Positions 1 through 7,258 of a stretch of 32,831 nt of DNA are shown here, piece after piece. The stretch is from positions 1 to 32,831 of the forward strand of contig UQQZ01000026.1 in assembly GCA_900543305.1 (NCBI GenBank), in the 5' to 3' direction. The notes beneath the pieces were generated by a model that was not told the DNA's origin, searched no databases, and saw only the letters and a program-made list of their open reading frames with translations. The stretch comes from an uncultured Oscillospiraceae bacterium (GTDB lineage Bacteria; Bacillota; Clostridia; Oscillospirales; Acutalibacteraceae). Every line of letters begins with the position of its first letter. Within the stretch, counting starts at the first letter, position 1. The position numbers were made by a program, and so were the translations under genes.

Positions 1-336
1 GCGCAGCAGATGGATGTAGTTGGAGGCCCGGCAGCCGCCGCCGGTCTGGGTCATGATCAGGGCCACCTTGTGCAGGTCGTACTTGCCGCTGTGCAGGGCG
101 TGCATCAGCTGGCCGATGGACAGCAAAGCCGGGTAGCAGGTGTCGTTGTGGACATATTTTAACCCTTCGTCCACAATTTCCCGGCCGCTGGTCCGCAGCA
201 GCTCAATGTGGAACCCGAAGCTCTCCAGCACGTTTTTGATCAGCTCAAAGTGGATGGGCGCCATATTCGGCGTGATGATGGTATAATCTTTTTTCATTTC
301 CCGGGTAAATTCTACCCGGTGGGCATTATCTGACAT
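1..336 (-). CDS. Acyl-CoA dehydratase activase-associated protein (COG3581-type), 5' part only
   Basis: The reading frame starts at ATG 336 and runs off the left edge with 112 codons and no stop, so only the N-terminus is visible. Upstream of the ATG is AAAGGA at a somewhat long spacing. The visible part contains DTCYPALL with Cys67 and a glycine-rich TQTGGGCRASNY segment with Cys102. These are the kind of cysteines that hold an iron-sulfur cluster in the 2-hydroxyglutaryl-CoA dehydratase D/CoA-activase superfamily. In many clostridia this module is fused to the C-terminus of the double activase (about 1400 residues in all). Here it is a separate gene 149 bp downstream of the activase on the same strand. 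The fused arrangement elsewhere suggests the two products work together in radical-type acyl-CoA dehydration or a related ATP-driven electron transfer. The substrate cannot be read from sequence. Family fairly sure, function inferred. Confidence 0.8.
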   Translation of the reverse strand, partial: MSDNAHRVEFTREMKKDYTIITPNMAPIHFELIKNVLESFGFHIELLRTSGREIVDEGLKYVHNDTCYPALLSIGQLMHALHSGKYDLHKVALIMTQTGGGCRASNYIHLLR

Positions 337-384
337 ACTGAAAAAACACATCCTTTCCCGGGCTTCCCCTGGGAGAAACCCGCG

Positions 385-481
385 TAAGGTCGCACCCTAG
401 GGTGCGCCGTCCTCGCTGCTTTTCTTTGACGGCTTACGCCGTTTTTAAGGTCGCAGCTTTTTGAAAAAAGCTGCTGCAAAA
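385..481. repeat. Palindrome-rich intergenic element between the two activase genes
   Basis: This 149-bp gap (337-485) is built from hairpins. Positions 391-406 are a perfect 16-bp palindrome (CGCACCCTAGGGTGCG). Positions 429-442 form a 5-bp stem (ACGGC/GCCGT) followed by a T run. Positions 453-474 form a perfect 10-bp stem (GCAGCTTTTT/AAAAAGCTGC). The 10-mer TAAGGTCGCA occurs at 385-394 and again at 446-455. The right half (hairpin, TTTAAG, the T5GA6-type hairpin, then CAAAAACTTTT) resembles the sequence at 27165-27233, so it looks like a dispersed repeat rather than a gene-specific signal. It may also weaken transcription from the activase into the downstream gene. Confidence 0.6.
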
Positions 482-485
482 ACTT

Positions 486-3419
486 TTACGCGCCTTCGGT
501 GTTCACTGCTTCACTGCCAAGCCCCAAGGCGGCGAAGAGACTTCTCAAACGGATCCGCACGGCACCCAGGTTGGTGATCTCATCGATTTTGATCTGGGTG
601 TAAATCCGGTCTCCGCTCTCCAGAATGGAACGGACTTCGTCGCCGGTGATGGCGTCCACGCCGCAGCCGAAGGACACCATCTGCACCAAATTGATCCGTT
701 TGTCCCCGGAATCCACCACATACTTGGCGGCGGCATAGAGCCGGGCGTGGTACGTCCACTGGTTCAGCACCCCGGTGGGGAACTTGGTTTCCAATTCGCT
801 GACGGAATCCTCCGAAACCACCACGGCGCCGCATTCACAGATCAGCTTGTCGATGCCGTGGTTGATTTCCGAATCCAGATGGTAGGGCCGGCCGGAAAGG
901 ATAATCACCGGCAGATTTTTCTCCTTGGCCAGGGCCAGGTATTCCTGCCCCTTTTTGTGGATCCGTTCCATATGGGCGTAATATTCCCCATAGGCCGCGT
1001 CGGAAGCGGCTTTCACTTCTTTTTCGGGGATGGGGTCGAAATAGCGGGCCAGAATGTTGGTCATCTTGCCGGGGAAATCCTTCCGCCGGTGAAGGCCCAC
1101 ATAGTCGTAGATGAATTTCACATGTTCCAGGGCGGCGATGTTGGCGTCCAACACCTCGGGATAGTAGGCCACCACCGGGCAGTTGTAGTGATTGTCTCCC
1201 AGATGCTCATCCAGGTTATAGCTCATGCAGGGGTAGAAAATGGCATCGGGCTTCTGGTCCAGCAGGGCCTCAATGTGGCCGTGCATCAGCTTGGCGGGAT
1301 AGCACACCGTATCCGAGGGAATGGTGTGCTGGCCCCGGAAGTACAGCTTCCGGTCGGATTCGGGGGAATGGATCACCCCAAAGCCCAGCTTGGTGAAGAA
1401 AGTGTACCAGAAGGGGAACAGTTCAAACATATTCAGGCCCATGGGGATCCCGATCACGCCCCGGGGACCGTCGCAGGGAGCGTAAGCAGCCAGCAGCTCC
1501 TTCTTGTAGTCATACATATTGTAAGGGACGGTGGAGGTGTGCTTTTTCAAAGGCTTGTCGCACCGGTTGCCCGCAATGTACCGGGCGCCGTTTGCGAAGG
1601 TGTTCACCGTCAGCCGGCAGTGGTTCTGGCAGCCGTTGCAGGTGATGGCCTTTACTTCGTGGGTGAAGTGCTTCAGCTCCTCCCTGCCGATGATGCTGCT
1701 CTGGCTCCGGCCCTTTTCCTTGGCGTACAGGGCGGCTCCGTAGGCGCCCATCAGGCCGGAAACCGAAGGACGAATCACGTTTTTGCCGATTTCCTTCTCA
1801 AAAGCCCGGAGCACTGCGTCGTTTAGGAAGGTGCCTCCCTGGACCACAATGTGGTCTCCCAGGCTCTGGGCATCGGTGACCCGGATAACTTTGTACAGGG
1901 CGTTCTTTACCACGCTCATGGAGAGGCCGGCGGAGATGTTCTCAATGGTGGCGCCGTCCTTCTGGGCCTGCTTCACCGAGGAGTTCATAAACACGGTGCA
2001 GCGGGAGCCCAGGTCCACAGGGCTGTCGGCGAAAAGGCCCAGTTTGGCGAAGTCCGCCATCTGATACCCCAGAGCGCCGGCAAAGGTTTGCAGGAAGGAC
2101 CCGCAGCCCGAGGAGCAGGCCTCGTTGAGGAAGATGTTGTCGATGGTGCCGTTTTTAATTTTGAAACACTTGATGTCCTGGCCGCCGATGTCGATGATGA
2201 AGTCCACCTGGGGATCGAACTTTTTGGCGGCGGTAAAGTGGGCGATGGTTTCCACCACTCCCAGATCCAGGCCAAAGGCGTTTTTGATGATCTCTTCTCC
2301 GTAGCCCGTGGAGGCAGAGGAGCGGATCTGAATATCGGGATATTTCTCGTAGAGTTCCGTCAGGAAATCCCGGGCCAGGGGCACCGGGTTGCCGGCGTTG
2401 GGCAGGTACCGGGAGAAGATGATCGCCTCCTTGGAGTTGACGGCCACGGCCTTCACGGTGGTGGAGCCTGCGTCGATGCCCACATAGGCCACTTTGTCCT
2501 CCAGCAGGGGGGCGTCGGTGGGCACGGAGTCCTTCTGATGCCGGCGGGAAAATTCCTCAAACTCCTCCTGGTTCTGGAACAGGGCGGAGCTGCTCTGGTA
2601 ATGGTGGCTGGAGCTGTAATGGGCGATGCGCTCCGTGATCTGGGCCAGGTCGAATTCCTCTCCGGACTGGGAGAGGGCGGCGCCGGCAGCCACATAGTAA
2701 AGGGAATTTTCCGGACAGACCCCGGTGACCCCCAGGATCCGGTCAAAAGCGGCCCGCAGCTGGGACAGGAAGGTGAGGGGGCCGCCCAAGTACACCACAT
2801 TGCCTTCGATTTCCCGGCCCTGGGCCAGACCGGCGATGGTCTGGTTCACCACGGCGGTGAGGATGCTCTGGGCAATGTCGTTTTTCTGAGCGCCCTGGTT
2901 TAAAAGAGCCTGAATGTCGCTTTTGGCGAACACTCCGCACCGGGAGGCGATGCTGTAAGAGCGCTGGCTTTCCCCGGCAATGGTGTTGAGCTCATCGGGG
3001 GAGATGGAAAGCAAGGTGGCCATCTGATCGATGAACGCCCCGGTGCCGCCGGCGCAGGAGCCGTTCATCCGCACTTCCATGGAGCCGGAGAGGAAGAGGA
3101 TCTTGGCGTCCTCGCCTCCCAGCTCGATGACCACATCGGCGTTGGGCAGATATTTTTTCACTGCGGTCCGGGTGGCGTAAACCTCCTGGACAAAGGGAAT
3201 ATGAAGGTCCTCTGCCAGACCCATGCCTGCCGAACCGGACACGCACAGGAAAGCCCGGCGTTCCTGGGGGAATTTTTCCTGGATCCGCTGGAGCATTCCG
3301 GAGGCTTTTTCGGCAATCTGGGAATAGTGCCGTTCATATTCCTGATAGATCGGCTGATCCTGCCGGTCATACACCATACATTTGAGGGTGGTGGAGCCCA
3401 CGTCCAAACCAATTTTCAT
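486..3419 (-). CDS. Double acyl-CoA dehydratase activase (BadF/HgdC-type) with DUF2229-type C-terminal region
   Basis: This 977-residue protein carries two ASKHA-type ATPase modules followed by a cysteine-rich domain. Module 1 has GLDVGSTTLK near its N-terminus, GGEDAKILF, the cluster motif NGSCAGGTGAF (Cys about 122) and SRCGVFAKSD. Module 2, from about residue 310, has GIDAGSTTVK, IGGQDIKCF, NEACSSGCGSF and GSRCTVFMNS. The C-terminal third has CNGCQNHC, GNRCDKP, DTVCYPAKL and FYPCMSYN, as in the COG3580/DUF2229 family. Such proteins use ATP to pass a low-potential electron from a [4Fe-4S] cluster to a dehydratase; many members of the large fused type have no known substrate. ATG 3419 is preferred over an in-frame ATG at 3437, because AAGGA lies 6 nt upstream of 3419, whereas the 3437 codon directly abuts its AAAGG. 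Likely co-transcribed with the gene at 1-336. Confidence 0.88.
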   Translation of the reverse strand: MKIGLDVGSTTLKCMVYDRQDQPIYQEYERHYSQIAEKASGMLQRIQEKFPQERRAFLCVSGSAGMGLAEDLHIPFVQEVYATRTAVKKYLPNADVVIELGGEDAKILFLSGSMEVRMNGSCAGGTGAFIDQMATLLSISPDELNTIAGESQRSYSIASRCGVFAKSDIQALLNQGAQKNDIAQSILTAVVNQTIAGLAQGREIEGNVVYLGGPLTFLSQLRAAFDRILGVTGVCPENSLYYVAAGAALSQSGEEFDLAQITERIAHYSSSHHYQSSSALFQNQEEFEEFSRRHQKDSVPTDAPLLEDKVAYVGIDAGSTTVKAVAVNSKEAIIFSRYLPNAGNPVPLARDFLTELYEKYPDIQIRSSASTGYGEEIIKNAFGLDLGVVETIAHFTAAKKFDPQVDFIIDIGGQDIKCFKIKNGTIDNIFLNEACSSGCGSFLQTFAGALGYQMADFAKLGLFADSPVDLGSRCTVFMNSSVKQAQKDGATIENISAGLSMSVVKNALYKVIRVTDAQSLGDHIVVQGGTFLNDAVLRAFEKEIGKNVIRPSVSGLMGAYGAALYAKEKGRSQSSIIGREELKHFTHEVKAITCNGCQNHCRLTVNTFANGARYIAGNRCDKPLKKHTSTVPYNMYDYKKELLAAYAPCDGPRGVIGIPMGLNMFELFPFWYTFFTKLGFGVIHSPESDRKLYFRGQHTIPSDTVCYPAKLMHGHIEALLDQKPDAIFYPCMSYNLDEHLGDNHYNCPVVAYYPEVLDANIAALEHVKFIYDYVGLHRRKDFPGKMTNILARYFDPIPEKEVKAASDAAYGEYYAHMERIHKKGQEYLALAKEKNLPVIILSGRPYHLDSEINHGIDKLICECGAVVVSEDSVSELETKFPTGVLNQWTYHARLYAAAKYVVDSGDKRINLVQMVSFGCGVDAITGDEVRSILESGDRIYTQIKIDEITNLGAVRIRLRSLFAALGLGSEAVNTEGA

Positions 3420-3638
3420 AAAGTATCCTTCGACCATCCTTTCACAGGGGAAGGGGCGGCTGGGCCGCGCCCTTGGTGGAGAAAAATTTTTTTAGATCTC
3501 CCTTCTCCCGGGGAGTTGATGGGGCCCACAGGTTCTCTCCTTTTTAACCGAAAACAAATGCGAAACAGAGAAGAATAGAGACATTTTTGAGAATCTTTTG
3601 CAAATTTTTGGAACCTGTGTTCCCAAAGGGTGTTGTCT
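3420..3638 (-). promoter_or_regulatory. Long structured 5' leader of the activase gene
   Basis: The promoter at 3645-3673 predicts an untranslated leader of about 220 nt. CACAGGTTC at 3527-3535 is exactly complementary to GAACCTGTG at 3611-3619. The latter also forms a local hairpin with its neighbour (GGAAC, loop CTGT, GTTCC at 3610-3623). The two pairings exclude each other, which is the layout of an attenuator or riboswitch. Near the start codon the minus strand has GGAGA and TCTCC flanking an A/T run (about 3479-3503). I recognise no known riboswitch class. Confidence 0.4.
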
Positions 3639-3644
3639 GGACTC

Positions 3645-3673
3645 ATAGTAGCATTTTTCGACGGAAAAATCAA
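3645..3673 (-). promoter_or_regulatory. Sigma-A promoter for the activase operon
   Basis: On the minus strand, TTGATT (3668-3673) and TACTAT (3645-3650) are separated by exactly 17 bp. TGC before the -10 makes it an extended -10. No plus- or minus-strand gene is seen in the rest of the 3420-3831 gap. Positions 3674-3776 show nothing I can name. Confidence 0.65.
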
Positions 3674-3776
3674 CATTTCCTCCAGTCATTGCCAGGGGGC
3701 TGGAACCATTCCGGTACAGGCATATGGCGGCGGGGGAAAGGGTATGAGGAAAAAGCGGGGACCCCTTGCAGGACTG

Positions 3777-3785
3777 TGCTATAAT
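3777..3785 (+). promoter_or_regulatory. Extended -10 promoter element for the thioesterase gene
   Basis: TGCTATAAT is a perfect extended -10 sequence about 45 bp before the chosen GTG start. No good -35 is visible at 17 bp (the bases there are GGGGAC). It lies inside the longer open frame that begins at ATG 3766, which argues against that upstream ATG as the true start. Confidence 0.55.
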
Positions 3786-3831
3786 AAAAAGAAAAGGGCC
3801 CGGAACTCCGGGCGAAAAAGGGGGCCACGCT

Positions 3832-4278
3832 GTGAGCGCTGTGTATTACCGGCATCAGGTACAGTATTATGAGACGGACAAGATGGACTGTGTCCACCAT
3901 TCCAATTACATCCGGTGGTTTGAGGAAGCCCGTACCTGGCTGATGGACCAGGGGGGCTTTGGGTACCGGGAAATGGAAGCCCTGGGGGTGATGAGCCCGG
4001 TGCTGCGGGTAGAAGCGGAATACCGTTCCATGGCCCGGTTCGGAGATACGGTGGAGATCGAAACTAAGCTGGAGCGTTATACGGGCACCCGGGTGGCTTT
4101 TTCCTATCTGGTCCGGGACAAGGAGACGGGAATCCTCCGGTGCCAGGGGAAGACGGAACACTGTTTTCTGGGACCCCAAGGCCGGCCGGTATCCCTGAAA
4201 AAGGCCTGTCCGGCCTTTCACGAGAAAATCTGCCGGTATCTTTTGGAAGAAGGGCCGGAAAATGCGGATCCGGCTTGA
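3832..4278 (+). CDS. YbgC/FadM-type acyl-CoA thioesterase (hotdog fold)
   Basis: The protein has 148 residues from GTG 3832. Its N-terminus contains YYETDKMDCVHHSNYIRWF, the hallmark of the 4-hydroxybenzoyl-CoA thioesterase/YbgC group. The likely catalytic residue is the Asp at position 16. These enzymes hydrolyse short- to medium-chain acyl-CoA or aryl-CoA thioesters in the cytoplasm. The length matches the family. GTG 3832 has AAAGGGGG just upstream and lies after the -10 element. GTG 3841 is an alternative start, and ATG 3766 would add a non-conserved basic stretch that overlaps the promoter. It sits divergently from the acyl-CoA dehydratase activase, which may be a functional link (both act on CoA thioesters), but this is inference. 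The stop codon overlaps the -35 box of the next promoter. Confidence 0.85.
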   Translation: MSAVYYRHQVQYYETDKMDCVHHSNYIRWFEEARTWLMDQGGFGYREMEALGVMSPVLRVEAEYRSMARFGDTVEIETKLERYTGTRVAFSYLVRDKETGILRCQGKTEHCFLGPQGRPVSLKKACPAFHEKICRYLLEEGPENADPA

Positions 4279-4303
4279 CATCCTTCAGGGGAGTCGCTAC
4301 AAT
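4275..4303 (+). promoter_or_regulatory. Strong sigma-A promoter for the GntR/LacI-type regulator
   Basis: TTGACA (4275-4280) and TACAAT (4298-4303) are 17 bp apart, a near-consensus match. The -35 box overlaps the TGA stop of the thioesterase gene, so the regulator is transcribed independently of it. Confidence 0.8.
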
Positions 4304-4373
4304 AGGGAAATATCTTGAAGGGGCATTATAAAAACGGAGGAGGGAACCATCCGGCACAGAAAGGAAACCTGGA

Positions 4374-5444
4374 ATGAGAGAAAAAGCGAAATACGCGCAA
4401 CTTTATGAACAGTTAAAAGGGGACATTGTCCGGGGCGTGTACCAAAACGGCCAAAAATTGCCGGGGGAAAACGAAATGGCGGAGCAGTACGGCATGAGCC
4501 GCCAGACGGTGCGGCAAGCCTTGACCCTGTTGGAGCGCAAGGGGCTCATCGAGCGGAAACAGGGCAGCGGTACCTACGTCCACCGGGCGGAGGCCAAACG
4601 GAAACGTTCCTGGAATGTGGGGGTCATCGTCACCTATCCGGGAGAGTATATTTTCCCGTCCATCTTGCGGGGGATGGAGGGAGTGCTGTCGGAAGAGGGG
4701 TTCTTTCCCCTGCTGGGTGCCACCCGGAACCGGGTGGACAACGAGCGGCGGATCCTGGAGGAATACATGGAACGTCAAATTGACGGCCTGATTGTGGAGG
4801 GCACCAAGAGCGCCTTGCCCAACCCCAACCTGCCTCTGTATGAGGAATTGCGGAAGCGGGGAGTGCCCATGGTGTTTTTCAACGGCTATTACCCCCAGCT
4901 GGAGGGGTGTGTCCGGGTGACCATGGATGACCGCCGGGGCGGCATGGACGCAGTCCGGTACCTGGTGGGACGAGGCCACCGGGAGATCGGGGCCATCCTG
5001 AAAAGCGACGACCTGCAAGGATTGGGCCGGTATGCGGGATTTTCCAAAGGGCTTCTGCAATGTGACCTTCCCCTGCGGGATGACCGGGTGGTGTGGTACA
5101 ATTCCGACCAGCGGAATCAGCTGCTCACAGAGGAAACCGCAGTCCGGCAGCTTTTGGACCGGCTGGCCGATTGTACGGCCCTGGTGTGTTACAACGACGA
5201 ATTGGCCGTCCGGGTGGAGAAGGTCCTGGAAGGCCAAGGGGTGAAGATCCCCCAGGACAAGGCAATCCTCAGTTTTGACAACAGCCTGCTGGGAGAACTG
5301 GCCACCGTGGGCCTGACCTCCTTTCACCATCCCAAGGAAACCATGGGGGCCATTGCGGCCCGGAAACTGGTGAGCATGCTGGGCGGCAAAGAGGAAAAAA
5401 GCCTGGTATTGGACTGGAGCCTGGTGGAACGGAAATCCGCTTGA
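4374..5444 (+). CDS. GntR-headed, LacI/GalR-tailed transcriptional regulator (AraR-like architecture)
   Basis: The protein has 356 residues. Residues about 5-75 are a GntR winged helix, with the typical LPGENEMAEQYGMSRQTVRQ segment and the wing motif GSGTYVH. Residues about 80-356 form a periplasmic-binding-protein-like effector domain of the LacI/GalR kind (VGVIVTYPGEYIFPSILRG near its start). This hybrid layout is that of Bacillus subtilis AraR (about 360 residues), a sugar-responsive repressor. The effector and operator cannot be assigned here, because no copy of an AraR-like box was recognised. The gene has its own strong promoter and converges on a ROK kinase, which hints at sugar control. 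AAGGAA lies before the ATG. Confidence 0.85.
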   Translation: MREKAKYAQLYEQLKGDIVRGVYQNGQKLPGENEMAEQYGMSRQTVRQALTLLERKGLIERKQGSGTYVHRAEAKRKRSWNVGVIVTYPGEYIFPSILRGMEGVLSEEGFFPLLGATRNRVDNERRILEEYMERQIDGLIVEGTKSALPNPNLPLYEELRKRGVPMVFFNGYYPQLEGCVRVTMDDRRGGMDAVRYLVGRGHREIGAILKSDDLQGLGRYAGFSKGLLQCDLPLRDDRVVWYNSDQRNQLLTEETAVRQLLDRLADCTALVCYNDELAVRVEKVLEGQGVKIPQDKAILSFDNSLLGELATVGLTSFHHPKETMGAIAARKLVSMLGGKEEKSLVLDWSLVERKSA

Positions 5445-5469
5445 GGCAACAGCCCCACAAAAAAGAGAA

Positions 5470-5503
5470 CGCCCTCCCACGAATTGGGGAAGGGCGCTTT
5501 TTA
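5470..5503. terminator. Bidirectional intrinsic terminator between regulator and ROK kinase
   Basis: A GC-rich stem (CGCCCT with AGGGCG at 5491-5496, extended by CCC/GGG past a small bulge) is followed by CTTTTTA on plus and preceded by an A-rich run that gives a U run on minus. It separates two convergent genes. Confidence 0.75.
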
Positions 5504-5517
5504 TTGCATGAAAAAGG

Positions 5518-6471
5518 TTAAAAGAGCAGTTCCAGAGCGCCCAGCAGGCCGGAATCCTGGGAAAGCTGGGCAAATTTAAATTCCACCGGCTCATGGGTTT
5601 GCCGGTAGGACTCGAAGACCTTCCGCACCCGGTCAAAGAGCAGATCGCCCATCTTGATCAGGCCCCCGCCGAACACATAGCAGTCGATGTTCAGGGTCAT
5701 ATACAGATTGAACACCCAGATGCCCAGATACAGGGCCATCTGATCCAGGGCCCGGAGCGCCATGGGATCCCCGGCCCGAGCCGCCTGCTCCAGGTGGCGG
5801 GAGTCAATTTTTTCCGGGGCCCCGGCCAGATCCAGCATCAGGGTCTTTTCCCCCTGGGCAATCCATTCCCGGATGTGCCGGACGATCATGCCCCCGGAGG
5901 AATAGGACTGGATACAGCCCCGGTTGCCGCATCCGCAGGGAATCCCAGCCCCGGGCGTGACAATGGTGTGGCCGCTTTCCCCGGCAAAACCGCAGCTGCC
6001 CCGGAAAAGCTTCCCGTCGATGATAATCCCCGAGGAAAGGCCGGTGCTCACCGGACAGTAGAGCATGTGGGGATGGCCCATACCCGCTCCGTGACGGGAT
6101 TCGGCCAAGGCAGCGCAGTGGCCGTCGTTGTCCACCACCACTTCCACCCCGGGAAGCAAGCTTTCCAGAAAGGCCTTGACCCCAAACCCGGTCAGAGAGG
6201 GCAGCATGGCGCAGAGGACCACTTCTCCCTGGGGGAACCGCACCATGGAAGGCACCCCCACTCCCACGCCCTTCAGTTGGGCCAGAGGCAGTTCCAGCCG
6301 TTCCATCAGCTGCTTCAGCTGGGCCACAACCTCCCGGAAAAAATCCTCCCCGGACAGGAAGGAATCCGAGGGAAATTTATCTTTTCCCAGCAGGACCTTG
6401 TCCTCGTCAAAAATACCCAGGGCCACCTTGGTGCCCCCTACGTCGATGCCCGCGTAATACGCCTTTTCCAT
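5518..6471 (-). CDS. ROK-family sugar kinase (glucokinase-like)
   Basis: The protein has 317 residues. GIDVGGTK at 8-15 is the phosphate-binding motif. DNDGH has the likely catalytic Asp116. Glu165 and His168 (GESGH) with Cys179, Cys181 and Cys186 (CGCGNRGC) form the sugar-contact and zinc site typical of ROK kinases. The enzyme should phosphorylate a hexose or amino-hexose with ATP in the cytoplasm; glucose, N-acetylglucosamine, N-acetylmannosamine or fructose are all possible. ATG 6471 is chosen because GGGAGGA lies 6 nt upstream; a further 20 in-frame upstream codons are not conserved in the family and overlap the promoter. It is monocistronic, between its own promoter and a shared terminator. 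The neighbouring GntR/LacI-type regulator may control it, but no shared operator was found. Confidence 0.9.
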   Translation of the reverse strand: MEKAYYAGIDVGGTKVALGIFDEDKVLLGKDKFPSDSFLSGEDFFREVVAQLKQLMERLELPLAQLKGVGVGVPSMVRFPQGEVVLCAMLPSLTGFGVKAFLESLLPGVEVVVDNDGHCAALAESRHGAGMGHPHMLYCPVSTGLSSGIIIDGKLFRGSCGFAGESGHTIVTPGAGIPCGCGNRGCIQSYSSGGMIVRHIREWIAQGEKTLMLDLAGAPEKIDSRHLEQAARAGDPMALRALDQMALYLGIWVFNLYMTLNIDCYVFGGGLIKMGDLLFDRVRKVFESYRQTHEPVEFKFAQLSQDSGLLGALELLF

Positions 6472-6502
6472 GATCTGTCCTCCCTTTCCTGATTCTGCCT
6501 TT

Positions 6503-6531
6503 ATGATACGGAGTTTCCCCGGAAAAAACAA
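6503..6531 (-). promoter_or_regulatory. Sigma-A promoter for the ROK kinase gene
   Basis: On minus, TTGTTT (6526-6531) and TATCAT (6503-6508) are spaced by 17 bp, about 30 bp before the start codon. The divergent stretch 6532-6670 between this and the marR promoter holds no gene. An imperfect inverted repeat (CCTTG 6538-6542, CAAGG 6555-6559) lies just upstream of this -35. Confidence 0.6.
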
Positions 6532-6670
6532 GGCTTTCCTTGTGAAAATCCTTTCAAGGTTATGTCCTCCCCCGCTGGGGCCAGTTGGACTTCCCGGTGG
6601 AAACCAAAGGGCAATCTGGCAAGATGCACAGGTGAAATGTGAATAGTTCGTGAATTCTCACAAAGCCCCG

Positions 6671-6699
6671 TTGACGCTCCCTGGGTCGGGTGCTATAAT
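6671..6699 (+). promoter_or_regulatory. Strong promoter of the MarR/ABC exporter operon
   Basis: TTGACG (6671-6676) and TATAAT (6694-6699) have a 17-bp spacer, and TGC precedes the -10. This should drive the whole 6772-13248 operon. Confidence 0.85.
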
Positions 6700-6747
6700 G
6701 ACTGTCGCAAAAAGTTCAAAAAGAAACAATTTAGGAAAGAAACAAAT

Positions 6748-6760
6748 TTTCTCAGAGAAA
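6748..6760 (+). promoter_or_regulatory. Candidate MarR operator in the leader
   Basis: TTTCTC-A-GAGAAA is a perfect 13-bp palindrome that runs into the ribosome site (AAAGGAG) of the marR gene. Just upstream, GAAACAATTT and GAAACAAATTT form a near direct repeat (6723-6750). MarR repressors commonly bind palindromes in their own promoter or leader, so autoregulation is plausible but unproven. Confidence 0.4.
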
Positions 6761-6771
6761 GGAGCAGATCC

Positions 6772-7251
6772 ATGGAATGGGCACAAAATTCCACGGGCAT
6801 CTATGATGGGTTGACTCTGGTGATGATGCGGGTGCGCCGCAGCGCCCGGGCTACGCTCCGAAAAGCAGTGTTGGACGAGGGTCTCTCTCAGAACGAGATT
6901 GAGGTGCTGCTGATCTTGAAACAGGGATGCTGCAACACGGCCCGGGATATGAGCCGGCTGCGGGGCATGCCCCGTTCCCTGGTGAGCAAGTCGGTGGACC
7001 AGCTGATTAAACGGGGCTATGTGGAAGCCCGACAGGACCAGCGGGACCGGCGGGTGACACGGCTCCAACTGCTTCCCCCGGCCCAAGCCACCGTGGAACG
7101 GTTGGAACAGGTCCGGAAGGAATATTTTTCCCGTCTGTGTCGGGGAATCACCGGGGAGGAAGCGGAGGCTTTCCGCTCCATGGTGAACAAAATGGCCAAG
7201 AATCTAGAAGAGCTTCTCCCGGAGGGAGATTTGGGAGAGCAGGAAGGATGA
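6772..7251 (+). CDS. MarR-family transcriptional regulator
   Basis: The protein has 159 residues. A winged helix spans about 35-100: SQNEIEVLLILKQ, then ARDMSRLRGMPRSLVSKSV as the recognition helix, then the wing with DQRDRRVTRLQL (the conserved D-x-R-D-x-R wing). Helices at both ends would form the dimer interface. MarR proteins usually repress a linked exporter until a phenolic or other small ligand binds. Here it is the first gene of an operon, 7 bp before an ABC exporter pair. This fits a drug- or metabolite-sensing repressor of the exporter. AAAGGAG lies before ATG 6772. The stretch from the -10 to the start contains a 13-bp palindrome that may be its operator. Confidence 0.88.
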   Translation: MEWAQNSTGIYDGLTLVMMRVRRSARATLRKAVLDEGLSQNEIEVLLILKQGCCNTARDMSRLRGMPRSLVSKSVDQLIKRGYVEARQDQRDRRVTRLQLLPPAQATVERLEQVRKEYFSRLCRGITGEEAEAFRSMVNKMAKNLEELLPEGDLGEQEG

Positions 7252-7258
7252 GTGGGAA

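Noticed and set aside
3766..3831. Upstream ATG 3766 as start of the thioesterase
   Set aside because: The extended -10 promoter box at 3777-3785 lies inside this segment, and the added residues are not part of the hotdog family.
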